Source of the DNA: Methanolobus sp. WCC4
GTDB taxonomy: Archaea; Halobacteriota; Methanosarcinia; Methanosarcinales; Methanosarcinaceae
Length of the DNA: 64,000 nucleotides
Direction: 5' to 3'
Assembly (NCBI RefSeq): GCF_038022665.1
Contig: NZ_CP150629.1
Coordinates: forward strand, 2,090,480 to 2,154,479
Positions 1 to 7,391 of the stretch are shown here, in pieces. How positions within the stretch are numbered: position 1 is the stretch's first letter; each line of letters opens with the position of its first letter. The translations under genes and the position numbers were made by a program. The notes beneath the pieces are model-generated. The model searched no databases. It was not told where the DNA came from and saw only the letters and a program-made list of their open reading frames with translations.

Positions 1-961
1 CAACTATCCTGGCACCAGCTTCTTTTGCCACTGATGGCATGATCTCAGGAATTGGATTTGCCATGGCAAATATAATCGCATCTGATGCCATGGACGAGAC
101 CATCTCAGCACTTACGATATCAGGAGCTGAAACACCTATAAACACATCTGCTCCGACAAGCGCATCTGCCAGAGTACCTGTGATCCTCCTGTCATTCGTC
201 GAACCTGCTATCTCTTCCTTTTCCGGGTTCATGCCTTCATTACGGCCTTTGTGGATGATTCCGCGTCTGTCGCATACAAGAAGCCTTTCAGAGACCACGC
301 CTGCATACAGGAGTTTGAAGGCTATGGCTTTCCCTGCAGCTCCTGCACCAGATATCACCACACTGATGTCCTCCATTTCCTTGCCAACAATCTTCAGTGC
401 ATTGATAAGTCCCGCAATCACTACAACAGCTGTTCCATGCTGGTCATCATGGAAAACAGGAACTAGAAGCTCATCACAGAGTCTTTCCTCTATCTCAAAA
501 CAGCGGGGAGCACTGATATCCTCAAGATTGATGCCACCGAATGCAGGTGCTATGTTTTTGATCGTCCTGATCGCCTCTTCTATGTCATTGGTATCAAGAC
601 AGATAGGGAATGCATCGATATCTGCAAGTTCTTTGAATATCAATGCTTTTCCTTCCATTACAGGTAAAGCTGCATATGGACCTATATTCCCGAGGCCAAG
701 TACTGCAGACCCATCTGAGATCACTGCGACAGAATTCCTCTTCATCGTATACCTGTAGACCTGTTCATGATCCTCAGCTATTCTTTTGCACGGTTCGGCA
801 ACACCCGGGGTGTAGGCAAGGCTCAGATCCCCTATGTCATCAAGAGGGACCTTGGCACATGTACCTATCACTCCACCGGCCTTCTCATGGAGGTCAAGTG
901 ACCTGAGACCAAGACTGCTATCACCTTCTTCACACATCGGGATCTGTTTATCTTTTTTCAT
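1..961 (-). CDS. Malic enzyme (NAD(P)-dependent, decarboxylating), 3' end cut off by the window
   Basis: The minus-strand frame is open from an ATG at 961-959 to the window edge, giving about 320 residues of a usual 400 or more. The product begins MKKDKQIPMCEEGD and contains the N-terminal malic domain features (LAYTPGVAEPC, GNIGPYAALPVMEGKA, VFHDDQHGTAVV) followed by a Rossmann segment (VISGAGAAGKAIA) and the start of the C-terminal domain. Malic enzymes convert malate to pyruvate and CO2 while reducing NAD(P)+; the reaction class is family knowledge. An AAGTGGTG stretch lies just before the ATG and can serve as ribosome site. The next gene is divergent, about 120 bp away. The C-terminal part could not be inspected. 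Confidence 0.9.
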   Translation of the reverse strand, partial: MKKDKQIPMCEEGDSSLGLRSLDLHEKAGGVIGTCAKVPLDDIGDLSLAYTPGVAEPCKRIAEDHEQVYRYTMKRNSVAVISDGSAVLGLGNIGPYAALPVMEGKALIFKELADIDAFPICLDTNDIEEAIRTIKNIAPAFGGINLEDISAPRCFEIEERLCDELLVPVFHDDQHGTAVVVIAGLINALKIVGKEMEDISVVISGAGAAGKAIAFKLLYAGVVSERLLVCDRRGIIHKGRNEGMNPEKEEIAGSTNDRRITGTLADALVGADVFIGVSAPDIVSAEMVSSMASDAIIFAMANPIPEIMPSVAKEAGARIV

Positions 962-1080
962 AGCACCACTTCAGGATAGATAAAGGAGATATCTTATTGA
1001 TACCTGATAACTGACTTTTCAACTCTCATAATACATTGTCCTCAAAAAAGTTATATGTTCTCCATGAATATCCTCATAGG

Positions 1081-1482
1081 ATGAATACGGCCATCAGGGG
1101 AATCGCAAGAGAGACGCTTGAATTCATAATGGAGGTCAGCAGGTCTACATACCCGAAAGAGTTCGCAGGCCTTTTGCAGGCAAAGGACGGAGTGATCACC
1201 GATATTCTCATCCTGCCGGGAACCGAATCCAGCGAGGTCAATGCAGTCCTTAAACTGTTCATGATGCCGAACATGGCAGCTGTTGGTTCAGTGCACAGTC
1301 ACCCCAGTTCTGTGATCAGACCGTCAAGAGCAGACCTCAGGCTCTTTAGCAAGACAGGGAATCACCATATAATAGTTGGTCATCCATTCGGCCCTGATAA
1401 CTGGAAATGTTTCAGCGGGAATGGTGAAGAGATATCACTTGAGGTACTTGATGTGGATATAGAGGATGATGAGATACTTTAA
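1081..1482 (+). CDS. JAMM/MPN-domain (Mov34/PAD-1 type) metalloprotease-like protein
   Basis: This small cytoplasmic protein has the JAMM zinc motif: a conserved Glu in KEFAGLL, then HSHPS, then Ser and Asp in RPSRADL, matching E...HxHPx(7)Sx(2)D. In archaea such proteins are linked to removal of ubiquitin-like SAMP modifiers or to sulfur-carrier processing; which applies here cannot be read from sequence. The frame also allows a TTG start at 1036, adding 15 residues, but the ATG at 1081 begins the conserved part (MNTAIRGIARETLEF) and is preferred; neither start has a strong ribosome site. Length 133 residues is normal for a stand-alone archaeal JAMM protein. It is divergent from the malic enzyme gene and convergent with the next kinase gene. 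Confidence 0.85.
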   Translation: MNTAIRGIARETLEFIMEVSRSTYPKEFAGLLQAKDGVITDILILPGTESSEVNAVLKLFMMPNMAAVGSVHSHPSSVIRPSRADLRLFSKTGNHHIIVGHPFGPDNWKCFSGNGEEISLEVLDVDIEDDEIL

Positions 1483-1492
1483 ACCCATGATC

Positions 1493-3160
1493 TCAACTTA
1501 GATCGGGGAACCCACTGGAACCCCATACCCTATCAACAAGATCATCAGACTCCTTCGTTGATAGCGGGATAGTAACTCCAAAAGTACTTCCTTTTCCCGG
1601 TTCACTTTCAAGGCTGATCTCACCGCCATGTACTTCTACGAATTCCTTGACAATACTAAGTCCAAGCCCTGTTCCCTCGAATTTCCTGTTGAGTGAACCA
1701 TCGACCTGCACAAATGCCCTGTAAAGCCTTTCCTGGTCCTCTTCAGAGATACCGATACCCGTATCCCTGACCATTATATGCAGATCCCTGTTATTCTGCT
1801 TCACAGACACAGATACAGTTCCGCCTGCAGGAGTGAATTTAATTGCATTGCTGATCAGATGGTTCAATATGGTTTTGACCTTGGCCTTGTCTGCATATAT
1901 CACACTTACATGCGGATCTATATCAAACTCCAGTTTGACACCTTTTTTGAATGCATTCGGACCAAGCATCCGTTTAACGTCTACCAGAATCACTGGAAGG
2001 GAGAACATCTCTATATCGAGTTCCATTTTTCCCTCCTCGATCTCGGCAATATAGATCAGCGAGTCGATAAGGTCGATGAATCTTGAGCCTGCAAACTTGA
2101 TGATCTCCACGAAATGATGCTGTTCCTCGTTAAGCTCTCCGGTCTCCTGTGCCAGAAGCAGGTCGGCATAACCCAGTATAAGGTTAAGTGGGGTTCGAAG
2201 TTCATGGTTCATATTGCAGAGGAACTCGCTCTTCGTGCGGGAAGCGTTCTCTGCAAGTATCTTTGCGTCATGGATCGCTTTCTCGGCCTGTTTCGGTATA
2301 CTTGTATCCTGAAGGGTCTCTATTGACCCGATTATCTTATTGTTGTGATCCCTGATGGGAGCTGCCGTAAAGAACATCCATTTGTTGATCGCATGAAAAA
2401 AATCTTCAGCCTGGTATCCGCCTTCTACAAAGGAAGAGGTAAGGTTCTTGTCACCATACAGCTTTTCGATGCTCTTCAGCGAACCATCAACTATCAGATC
2501 AGCAAGCACGGGTCTTTTCTCTTTATAGAAGGCCCTCCAGGCATCCTGGGTACCTATCATCTCACTGGCCCTGATGCCTGTTACGTTTTCACATGCCCGG
2601 TTCCAGTAGATCACATCATGGTCCGTGTTTATCACAAATGTTGGTATAGGGTTTCCATTGACTATCTGGAACAATTCATCCTTCTTGTCCTGAAGTTCTA
2701 TCTCAGCATGTTTACGGGCAGTGATATCACGACCCACACCTACCAAACCAATGAGCTCGTTCTCCTCTGTGAAAAGAGGGGCTTTGACCGTCTCAAGAAG
2801 GACTTTCGTACCATCGGCACGGTCCATCCATTCAACACTTTTGTAAGACTTGCCTGAATCCAGAACCTTGCGGTCATTTGAACGGAAGAAATTTGCCTTG
2901 TTCCTGTCAAAGATATCATGACTCGTTCTTCCTACGATATCACTTACTGGTTTACCCACGTATTGAGAGAATATATCGTTGCAAGCAAGAAAGACACCAT
3001 CTGTATCCTTGAAGAAAACAAGATCAGGGACCGATCTTAATAATCCCGAAAGGAGGGCCGTTTTCTGGAATAATTCCCTTTTTAGAGGATCAGATGTATC
3101 AAGACCTTTTTGATCAAAACCACCTTCAATATCATTGCCCGACAAAACTATAACTCCCAC
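1493..3160 (-). CDS. Soluble sensor histidine kinase, PAS-PAS-HisKA-HATPase
   Basis: There is no membrane segment, so this is a cytoplasmic sensor. Domains in order: PAS near residues 35-155 (RSVPDLVFFKDTDGVFLACN), a second PAS near 160-290, a HisKA dimerisation domain with the phospho-accepting His at about 319 (MNHELRTPLN), and a HATPase_c domain with N box ([10 protein letters not shown]), G1 (DTGIGI) and G2 (GTGLGLSIV) motifs. Kinases of this class autophosphorylate and pass phosphate to a response regulator, but no regulator gene lies in the window. The frame starts at GTG 3160; a TTG at 3145 sits 8 nt after GGGAG and may be the true start (about 550 residues). Ligand or redox signal unknown. 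Confidence 0.9.
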   Translation of the reverse strand: MGVIVLSGNDIEGGFDQKGLDTSDPLKRELFQKTALLSGLLRSVPDLVFFKDTDGVFLACNDIFSQYVGKPVSDIVGRTSHDIFDRNKANFFRSNDRKVLDSGKSYKSVEWMDRADGTKVLLETVKAPLFTEENELIGLVGVGRDITARKHAEIELQDKKDELFQIVNGNPIPTFVINTDHDVIYWNRACENVTGIRASEMIGTQDAWRAFYKEKRPVLADLIVDGSLKSIEKLYGDKNLTSSFVEGGYQAEDFFHAINKWMFFTAAPIRDHNNKIIGSIETLQDTSIPKQAEKAIHDAKILAENASRTKSEFLCNMNHELRTPLNLILGYADLLLAQETGELNEEQHHFVEIIKFAGSRFIDLIDSLIYIAEIEEGKMELDIEMFSLPVILVDVKRMLGPNAFKKGVKLEFDIDPHVSVIYADKAKVKTILNHLISNAIKFTPAGGTVSVSVKQNNRDLHIMVRDTGIGISEEDQERLYRAFVQVDGSLNRKFEGTGLGLSIVKEFVEVHGGEISLESEPGKGSTFGVTIPLSTKESDDLVDRVWGSSGFPDLS

Positions 3161-3406
3161 TTCTTAATGATCGAATAGTAGAACTGAACAAACAATTGCG
3201 GCACATGATATAAATATTTTGTATTTATTCGAAAAATATATTTGCAAATATAAGTAAAAGAGTCTATTGTACCAGATGATGACAGGGATCATAAAAGCAA
3301 CTTGTCTTAGTTTCTGAAAGAAAAGAAGAACGAAACATCCGGAAAAAGAAGATCAGAGAAAACTTAAGAGCAGCAGACAATTGGGCACAGAAGGAATCAA
3401 ACTGAT

Positions 3407-3450
3407 AGAGAGCAAATGAGTGATGGATTTCCCCATTTGCTCTCTTTTTC
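3407..3450 (+). terminator. Strong hairpin followed by T-run in a gene-free region
   Basis: GAGAGCAAATG (3408-3418) pairs perfectly with CATTTGCTCTC (3434-3444) and is followed by TTTTT. No annotated gene on the plus strand ends here, which suggests a short untranslated transcript starting after the AT-rich TATA-like stretch near 3235-3250. The rest of 3161-3406 shows no coding signal. Confidence 0.55.
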
Positions 3451-3626
3451 ACTAACTCCCGACTAGACCCATTCTGTATATTTGTGTGGTACAATTGTGT
3501 TTAGACTACGCCATGGTAGTTGAGGAATGAATAGTATGTCAACAGAGCGAACATAAGAGAGGCAAGAAATGTGCCGAAATTATATGTGTTGGAGTTAACG
3601 TGATATTCTGTCATGTTTTATCATGA

Positions 3627-3653
3627 TATACTAGTATTTGCTAGTATATAAAA
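3627..3653 (+). promoter_or_regulatory. Inverted repeat merged with a TATA box, upstream of the PNPOx-like gene
   Basis: TATACTAG (3627-3634) and CTAGTATA (3641-3648) form a perfect 8-bp inverted repeat whose right arm runs into AGTATATAAAA, a good archaeal box A. TTATCATGAT is repeated at about 3619 and 3666. Transcription would begin near 3675 and leave a leader of about 170 nt before the gene at 3849. A second weaker TATA-like stretch (AGATATTTAAG) lies near 3780. Confidence 0.4.
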
Positions 3654-3848
3654 CTAACTGTAATTTATCATGATTAATCATCTTATTTGATGGTGTACGA
3701 ACTGTCATAGCAATATTATCCTGGAAATGAATAAAAAATACAGAATTCCTTTTTAATATTTGTCTTTTAAAAGTTAAAAAGATATTTAAGCTGCATAAAC
3801 ATTGATACTTATTGTCGATCCACAAGATATACATGGGAGTGAAAACAG

Positions 3849-4289
3849 ATGTCAGATGATATTAAACAGAAAATTGTAGATTGCCTGAAAGAACATAAAT
3901 GGTTGAACCTTGGGACAGTTGACAGGGATGGTAAACCAATGGTACATACCATGGCCTATGCATCCGATGGTGCAGTGATCTATTTCGGTACCGGAAAGGA
4001 CACACGTAAAGTGGCTAATATGGCCAACAACCCGTACGTTGCCTGCACAGTGGACGATGACGAGGTAGAGGTAATGGCTATCACGGGTCTTCAGCTAGAG
4101 GGTAAAGCCTCCGTTGTAACTGATGAGAACGAAGCTGGCAAAGCCTACGGATTAATGCTTGAGAAATTCCCATTCATGGCTGAACTGCCAACAGAGAGTG
4201 AGAACCTTCTTTTCAAAGTAGAGCCTGTAAAAGCATATTACCTTGATTACACCAAAGGTTTCAGTCATCGCGACATGGTGACATACTGA
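3849..4289 (+). CDS. Pyridoxamine 5'-phosphate oxidase-fold (split-barrel flavin-binding) protein
   Basis: The 146-residue product starts MSDDIKQKIVDCLKEHKW and has the split beta-barrel pattern of the PNPOx-like family: LNLGTVDRDGKPMVHTMAY, a GKDTRKVANMANNPYVA segment, and a C-terminal strand ending in KAYYLDYTKGFSHR. Members bind FMN, F420 or heme and often act as small reductases or stress proteins; the cofactor here is unknown. GGGAGTGA lies about 8 nt before the ATG. The gene is monocistronic, with a long leader upstream and a terminator immediately downstream. A second protein of the same superfamily is encoded at 57337-57804, but that one is of the NimA-like branch. Confidence 0.85.
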   Translation: MSDDIKQKIVDCLKEHKWLNLGTVDRDGKPMVHTMAYASDGAVIYFGTGKDTRKVANMANNPYVACTVDDDEVEVMAITGLQLEGKASVVTDENEAGKAYGLMLEKFPFMAELPTESENLLFKVEPVKAYYLDYTKGFSHRDMVTY

Positions 4290-4309
4290 AACTGATCAGA
4301 GCATTTTCT

Positions 4310-4346
4310 GGCAGGAAATATTCTTTTTGACCTGCCTCTTTTTTTA
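4310..4346 (+). terminator. Terminator after the PNPOx-like gene
   Basis: GGCAGG (4310-4315) pairs with CCTGCC (4331-4336) and is followed by TCTTTTTTTT, 20 bp after the stop codon. Confidence 0.6.
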
Positions 4347-4474
4347 TGAGATACCTGTATTCGATCACATCCATAAAAAGCAGGAAAAAAGGATCTTGCC
4401 TGCATGATAAAATATCAAGCCATGCCGGTAATCGATAAGTACCAGAAGAACAGAGAGAATGGAACAGCATTCAG

Positions 4475-4930
4475 ATGAGGAAAAGCATGGACAGCATGGA
4501 CAGCACAGACAATACTTCTAACATGGACGACATAAAAAGATACTTCTCACAGGAGTGCTTTGCTTCAAATTCCGGCATGATATTGACCGAAGTCTCAAAA
4601 GGATATGCAAAAGCAGAGATGATGATAGAGAAAAGACACCTCAATATTCTCGGCACAGTCCATGGTGGTGCGATATTCACACTTGCGGATATGGCATTCG
4701 CTGCTGCATCGAATTCACATGGAAACGTCGCTGTTGCTATCAATGCTGACATCTCATTTGTAAAAGCTGCATTTGAAGGCACCCTTTGTGCAGAAGCAAA
4801 GGAAACATCCATCAGCCCTAAGATATCAACTTACGTCATCAATGTCACAGATGAGAAGGGAGATATCGTTGCTATATTCAATGGCATGGCCTACAGGAAG
4901 AAGAACAGGCTGGATATTCCTGAAAAGTGA
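4475..4930 (+). CDS. PaaI-type hotdog thioesterase
   Basis: A hotdog-fold acyl-CoA thioesterase of the PaaI group. The signature stretch GTVHGGAIFTLADMAFAAA carries the helix and the Gly-Gly turn typical of the family, followed by the strand VAINADISFVKAA. The first residues (MRKSMDSMDSTDNTSN) are low-complexity with GACAGCATG repeated at DNA level, so an ATG at 4523 (MDDIKRYFSQECF) is a likely alternative start giving about 135 residues, the usual size. PaaI enzymes release aryl- or acyl-CoA esters. The phenylacetate-CoA ligase gene lies about 1 kb downstream on the other strand, convergent with this one, so a shared role in aryl-CoA turnover is possible but inferred. Confidence 0.85.
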   Translation: MRKSMDSMDSTDNTSNMDDIKRYFSQECFASNSGMILTEVSKGYAKAEMMIEKRHLNILGTVHGGAIFTLADMAFAAASNSHGNVAVAINADISFVKAAFEGTLCAEAKETSISPKISTYVINVTDEKGDIVAIFNGMAYRKKNRLDIPEK

Positions 4931-4991
4931 CCGCCACTGAAAAGAGACGAGATCATTTACCGATAAAAAAAGAAATGAGATAGCTGAGTGG

Positions 4992-5903
4992 TCACACCAG
5001 CTCTCTTGGCTGTTTTTCTTCAGGCAATGAAGGCAATTTTGCAGAGCTCACGAACACGGGAGTTTCGACATCCTTTGCCCTCTCAAGAAGCAATTCCTTT
5101 CCCCTTTGAGTTATTCCGAAAAGAGGTACGGCACTGCCAACCTGGACCAGCGGTTTTACAAGTTCACGTATGTTCTTTGAAGCACAACTGGTGACGATAT
5201 CAACATTATCCAGCAATTCCTGTGCGAACTCCCTGCCAATACCGGTCACATGTGCACCGATGATGGTCAGTTCAAGGTCCAGCTCGGATTCGAGTTCTCT
5301 CAACTCTTTTGCAGTCTCCGGGAAGACAACTGTCACAGCTATTCTTTTGTAACCGAGTTCTGCAGCCTTCCTTGTAGCTTCAACAGGATCGATGCTTGCA
5401 GTAGAAGGATCAAAGACTATACCTCCTCGTTCGTTGATCCCATTGATCGTCGCATCTATGGGTTCGGTCTCGACAAGACCTGAGATACGTGCACCGATTC
5501 CCTGTACAAGGTTCGGGTTGTTGGATATCACACTGCCTGCACCATCACATGCAGTTACAGTTGTATCAAGGAGTCCGCGGTTAAGACCTGTCATCATGGT
5601 CTCGGATGCACCGAAACCAACAAAGATATCCATGTCAAGCTGGCGTTTATCAGTGAAAAGGCCGAAATCCTCTATACGGAATTCCATGTTCTTCTTTATA
5701 TCTTCCTTTGTGATCTCAGTGATCCCACGTGCCTTCTCAAAGATCGGACACCATCTGATAAGTGGTTCGCTTACCTCGACAACCTCACCGTTCTCAACAA
5801 CAACTCTGGCCTTTCCCAGTATCTCCATTACATGTGGCATAGAATTCACCTTTGATATAAAATAAGTATGATCATCGGACAAGAGGACATGCTCACAGAG
5901 CAT
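4992..5903 (-). CDS. Methanogenesis marker protein 8-like (DUF2099)
   Basis: The 303-residue product (from ATG 5903) resembles the conserved methanogen family known as methanogenesis marker 8: SNNPNLVQGIGARISGLV, GIVFDPSTASIDPVEA and ELTIIGAHVTGIGREFAQ are the most distinctive stretches. The family is restricted to methanogens and relatives and is thought to be tied to methanogenesis, but its reaction is not established. An upstream TTG at 5915 is in frame but the ATG is preferred, with AGGG just before it. The start overlaps the end of the ligase gene (stop at 5893), so the two are translationally coupled in one operon. The family name is recalled, not searched. Confidence 0.75.
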   Translation of the reverse strand: MLCEHVLLSDDHTYFISKVNSMPHVMEILGKARVVVENGEVVEVSEPLIRWCPIFEKARGITEITKEDIKKNMEFRIEDFGLFTDKRQLDMDIFVGFGASETMMTGLNRGLLDTTVTACDGAGSVISNNPNLVQGIGARISGLVETEPIDATINGINERGGIVFDPSTASIDPVEATRKAAELGYKRIAVTVVFPETAKELRELESELDLELTIIGAHVTGIGREFAQELLDNVDIVTSCASKNIRELVKPLVQVGSAVPLFGITQRGKELLLERAKDVETPVFVSSAKLPSLPEEKQPRELV

Positions 5904-7194
5904 CCCTTTTGTCAATTACTTTTTTAGACTTCCCGGCTGTGCGTGGAATGTTACCTTTCTCGGTCAGTTCCACATTGGTCCTGATGTTGAGCACGCTCTT
6001 AAGTTCGTTCTCAACGTGTTTGCGAACAGCGGCAAGGTCCTTCAGCTCACCTGTGAATGCATTGTCCTCGAGTTCCACCCTCACAGTGATCTCATCGAGC
6101 ATCTTCGCATTCCTGTCAAGGATGACCTGGAAGTGTTCTGTGACCTCGGGTATGTCCACAATGACATCCTCTATCTGTGAAGGGAAGACGTTTATTCCCC
6201 TGACTATGAGCATGTCATCGGCCCTTCCGAGAAGTCTGGATATGCGCTGTGTGGTACGACCACATGAACATTCATTTTCCAGTAACCTTGTGATATCACC
6301 GGTCCTGTATCTGATGATCGGTAAAGCTTCCTTTGTCAGGGATGTGAGAACGAGTTCACCCTTCTCACCTTCAGCGACCTGTTCACCTTCCTTATCAAGT
6401 ACCTCGACATAGAAATGGTCGCTCCATATGTGGAGACCATCCTGTTCCTCACATTCGAAGGCAACTCCCGGGCCCATAAGTTCGGATAGACCGTATGAAT
6501 CGTATGCCTTTATGCCAAGGGAATTCTCCAGTTGCTTCCTTGTATTTGATGACCATGGCTCAGCACCGAAACATCCTACCCTGAGAGAGAGCTTGTCCAC
6601 GATATCCATCTCCTGAGCCGTTTCTGCAAGATAGAGCGCATAGGATGGAGTACAATGAATTGCAGTGACGCCGAAATCCATCATCATCTCAAGCTGTCTG
6701 GCAGTGTTCCCGGTTCCGCTCGGGACGGTCATGGCACCCATTCTTTCGGCACCGTAATGGAAACCAAGGCCACCTGTGAATAGTCCGTAGTTCACAGCAT
6801 TCTGGAAGACATCATTGCTGTCAAGACCCACCATGGTAAGGTTCCTTGCCATGAGGTCGGACCAGTTCTCTATATCGTTCTGGGTATACCCGACAACAGT
6901 TGGCTTCCCGCTGGTACCTGATGATGCATGGATCCTCACTATATCCTTCCTAGGGACAGCAAAGAGCCCGAATGGATAGTTATCCCTGAGGTCGGTCTTC
7001 TTTGTGGTAGGTAATTTGCTGATATCATCAAGTGACCTTATATCATCAGGCTTTATGCCAAGTTGTTTGAACTTCTCTTTGTAAAAAGGAACATTATCAT
7101 AGACTGCTGCAGCCGTCTTCTTCAAGCGTTTCAGTTGTAGTTCGGCAAGTTCGTCCTTTTTCATGGTCTCGTATTTTGGCTGCCAGTATCTCAT
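5893..7194 (-). CDS. paaK: Phenylacetate-CoA ligase (AMP-forming)
   Basis: An ANL-superfamily adenylate-forming ligase of 433 residues, the normal PaaK size. The ATP loop SSGTSGKPT, the substrate-pocket region AVNYGLFTGGLGFHYGAERMG, the hinge and C-terminal GRADDMLIVRGINVFPSQIE motif are all present. A CxC and further Cys in ENECSCGRT fit the zinc-like Cys cluster seen in many archaeal members. In methanogens such ligases act with indolepyruvate oxidoreductase in aryl-acid activation for aromatic amino acid synthesis (family knowledge). The ATG at 7194 begins MRYWQPKYETM. It is the first gene of an operon with the marker-8 gene. Confidence 0.9.
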   Translation of the reverse strand: MRYWQPKYETMKKDELAELQLKRLKKTAAAVYDNVPFYKEKFKQLGIKPDDIRSLDDISKLPTTKKTDLRDNYPFGLFAVPRKDIVRIHASSGTSGKPTVVGYTQNDIENWSDLMARNLTMVGLDSNDVFQNAVNYGLFTGGLGFHYGAERMGAMTVPSGTGNTARQLEMMMDFGVTAIHCTPSYALYLAETAQEMDIVDKLSLRVGCFGAEPWSSNTRKQLENSLGIKAYDSYGLSELMGPGVAFECEEQDGLHIWSDHFYVEVLDKEGEQVAEGEKGELVLTSLTKEALPIIRYRTGDITRLLENECSCGRTTQRISRLLGRADDMLIVRGINVFPSQIEDVIVDIPEVTEHFQVILDRNAKMLDEITVRVELEDNAFTGELKDLAAVRKHVENELKSVLNIRTNVELTEKGNIPRTAGKSKKVIDKRDAL

Positions 7195-7391
7195 AAAAAA
7201 ATCTCCGGAAAATATCTGCTCATAGGAGTGAGCTTAAGGTGTTTAAACCTTTTTGCAGATACATATTCTTTTCGTCAAAATATGGCCGGAGGACAGAAGT
7301 TATTAACTTTGCTATTTAACCATAAATAGGACCGAACTGAAGATCCTGTACAGGAGATCTTACAAAAGCCGGATCATGGAGTGAAAATATC

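Noticed and set aside
39-758. Long plus-strand frame of 239 codons at the window start
   Set aside because: It is the antisense shadow of the malic enzyme gene, whose minus-strand translation shows all family motifs.
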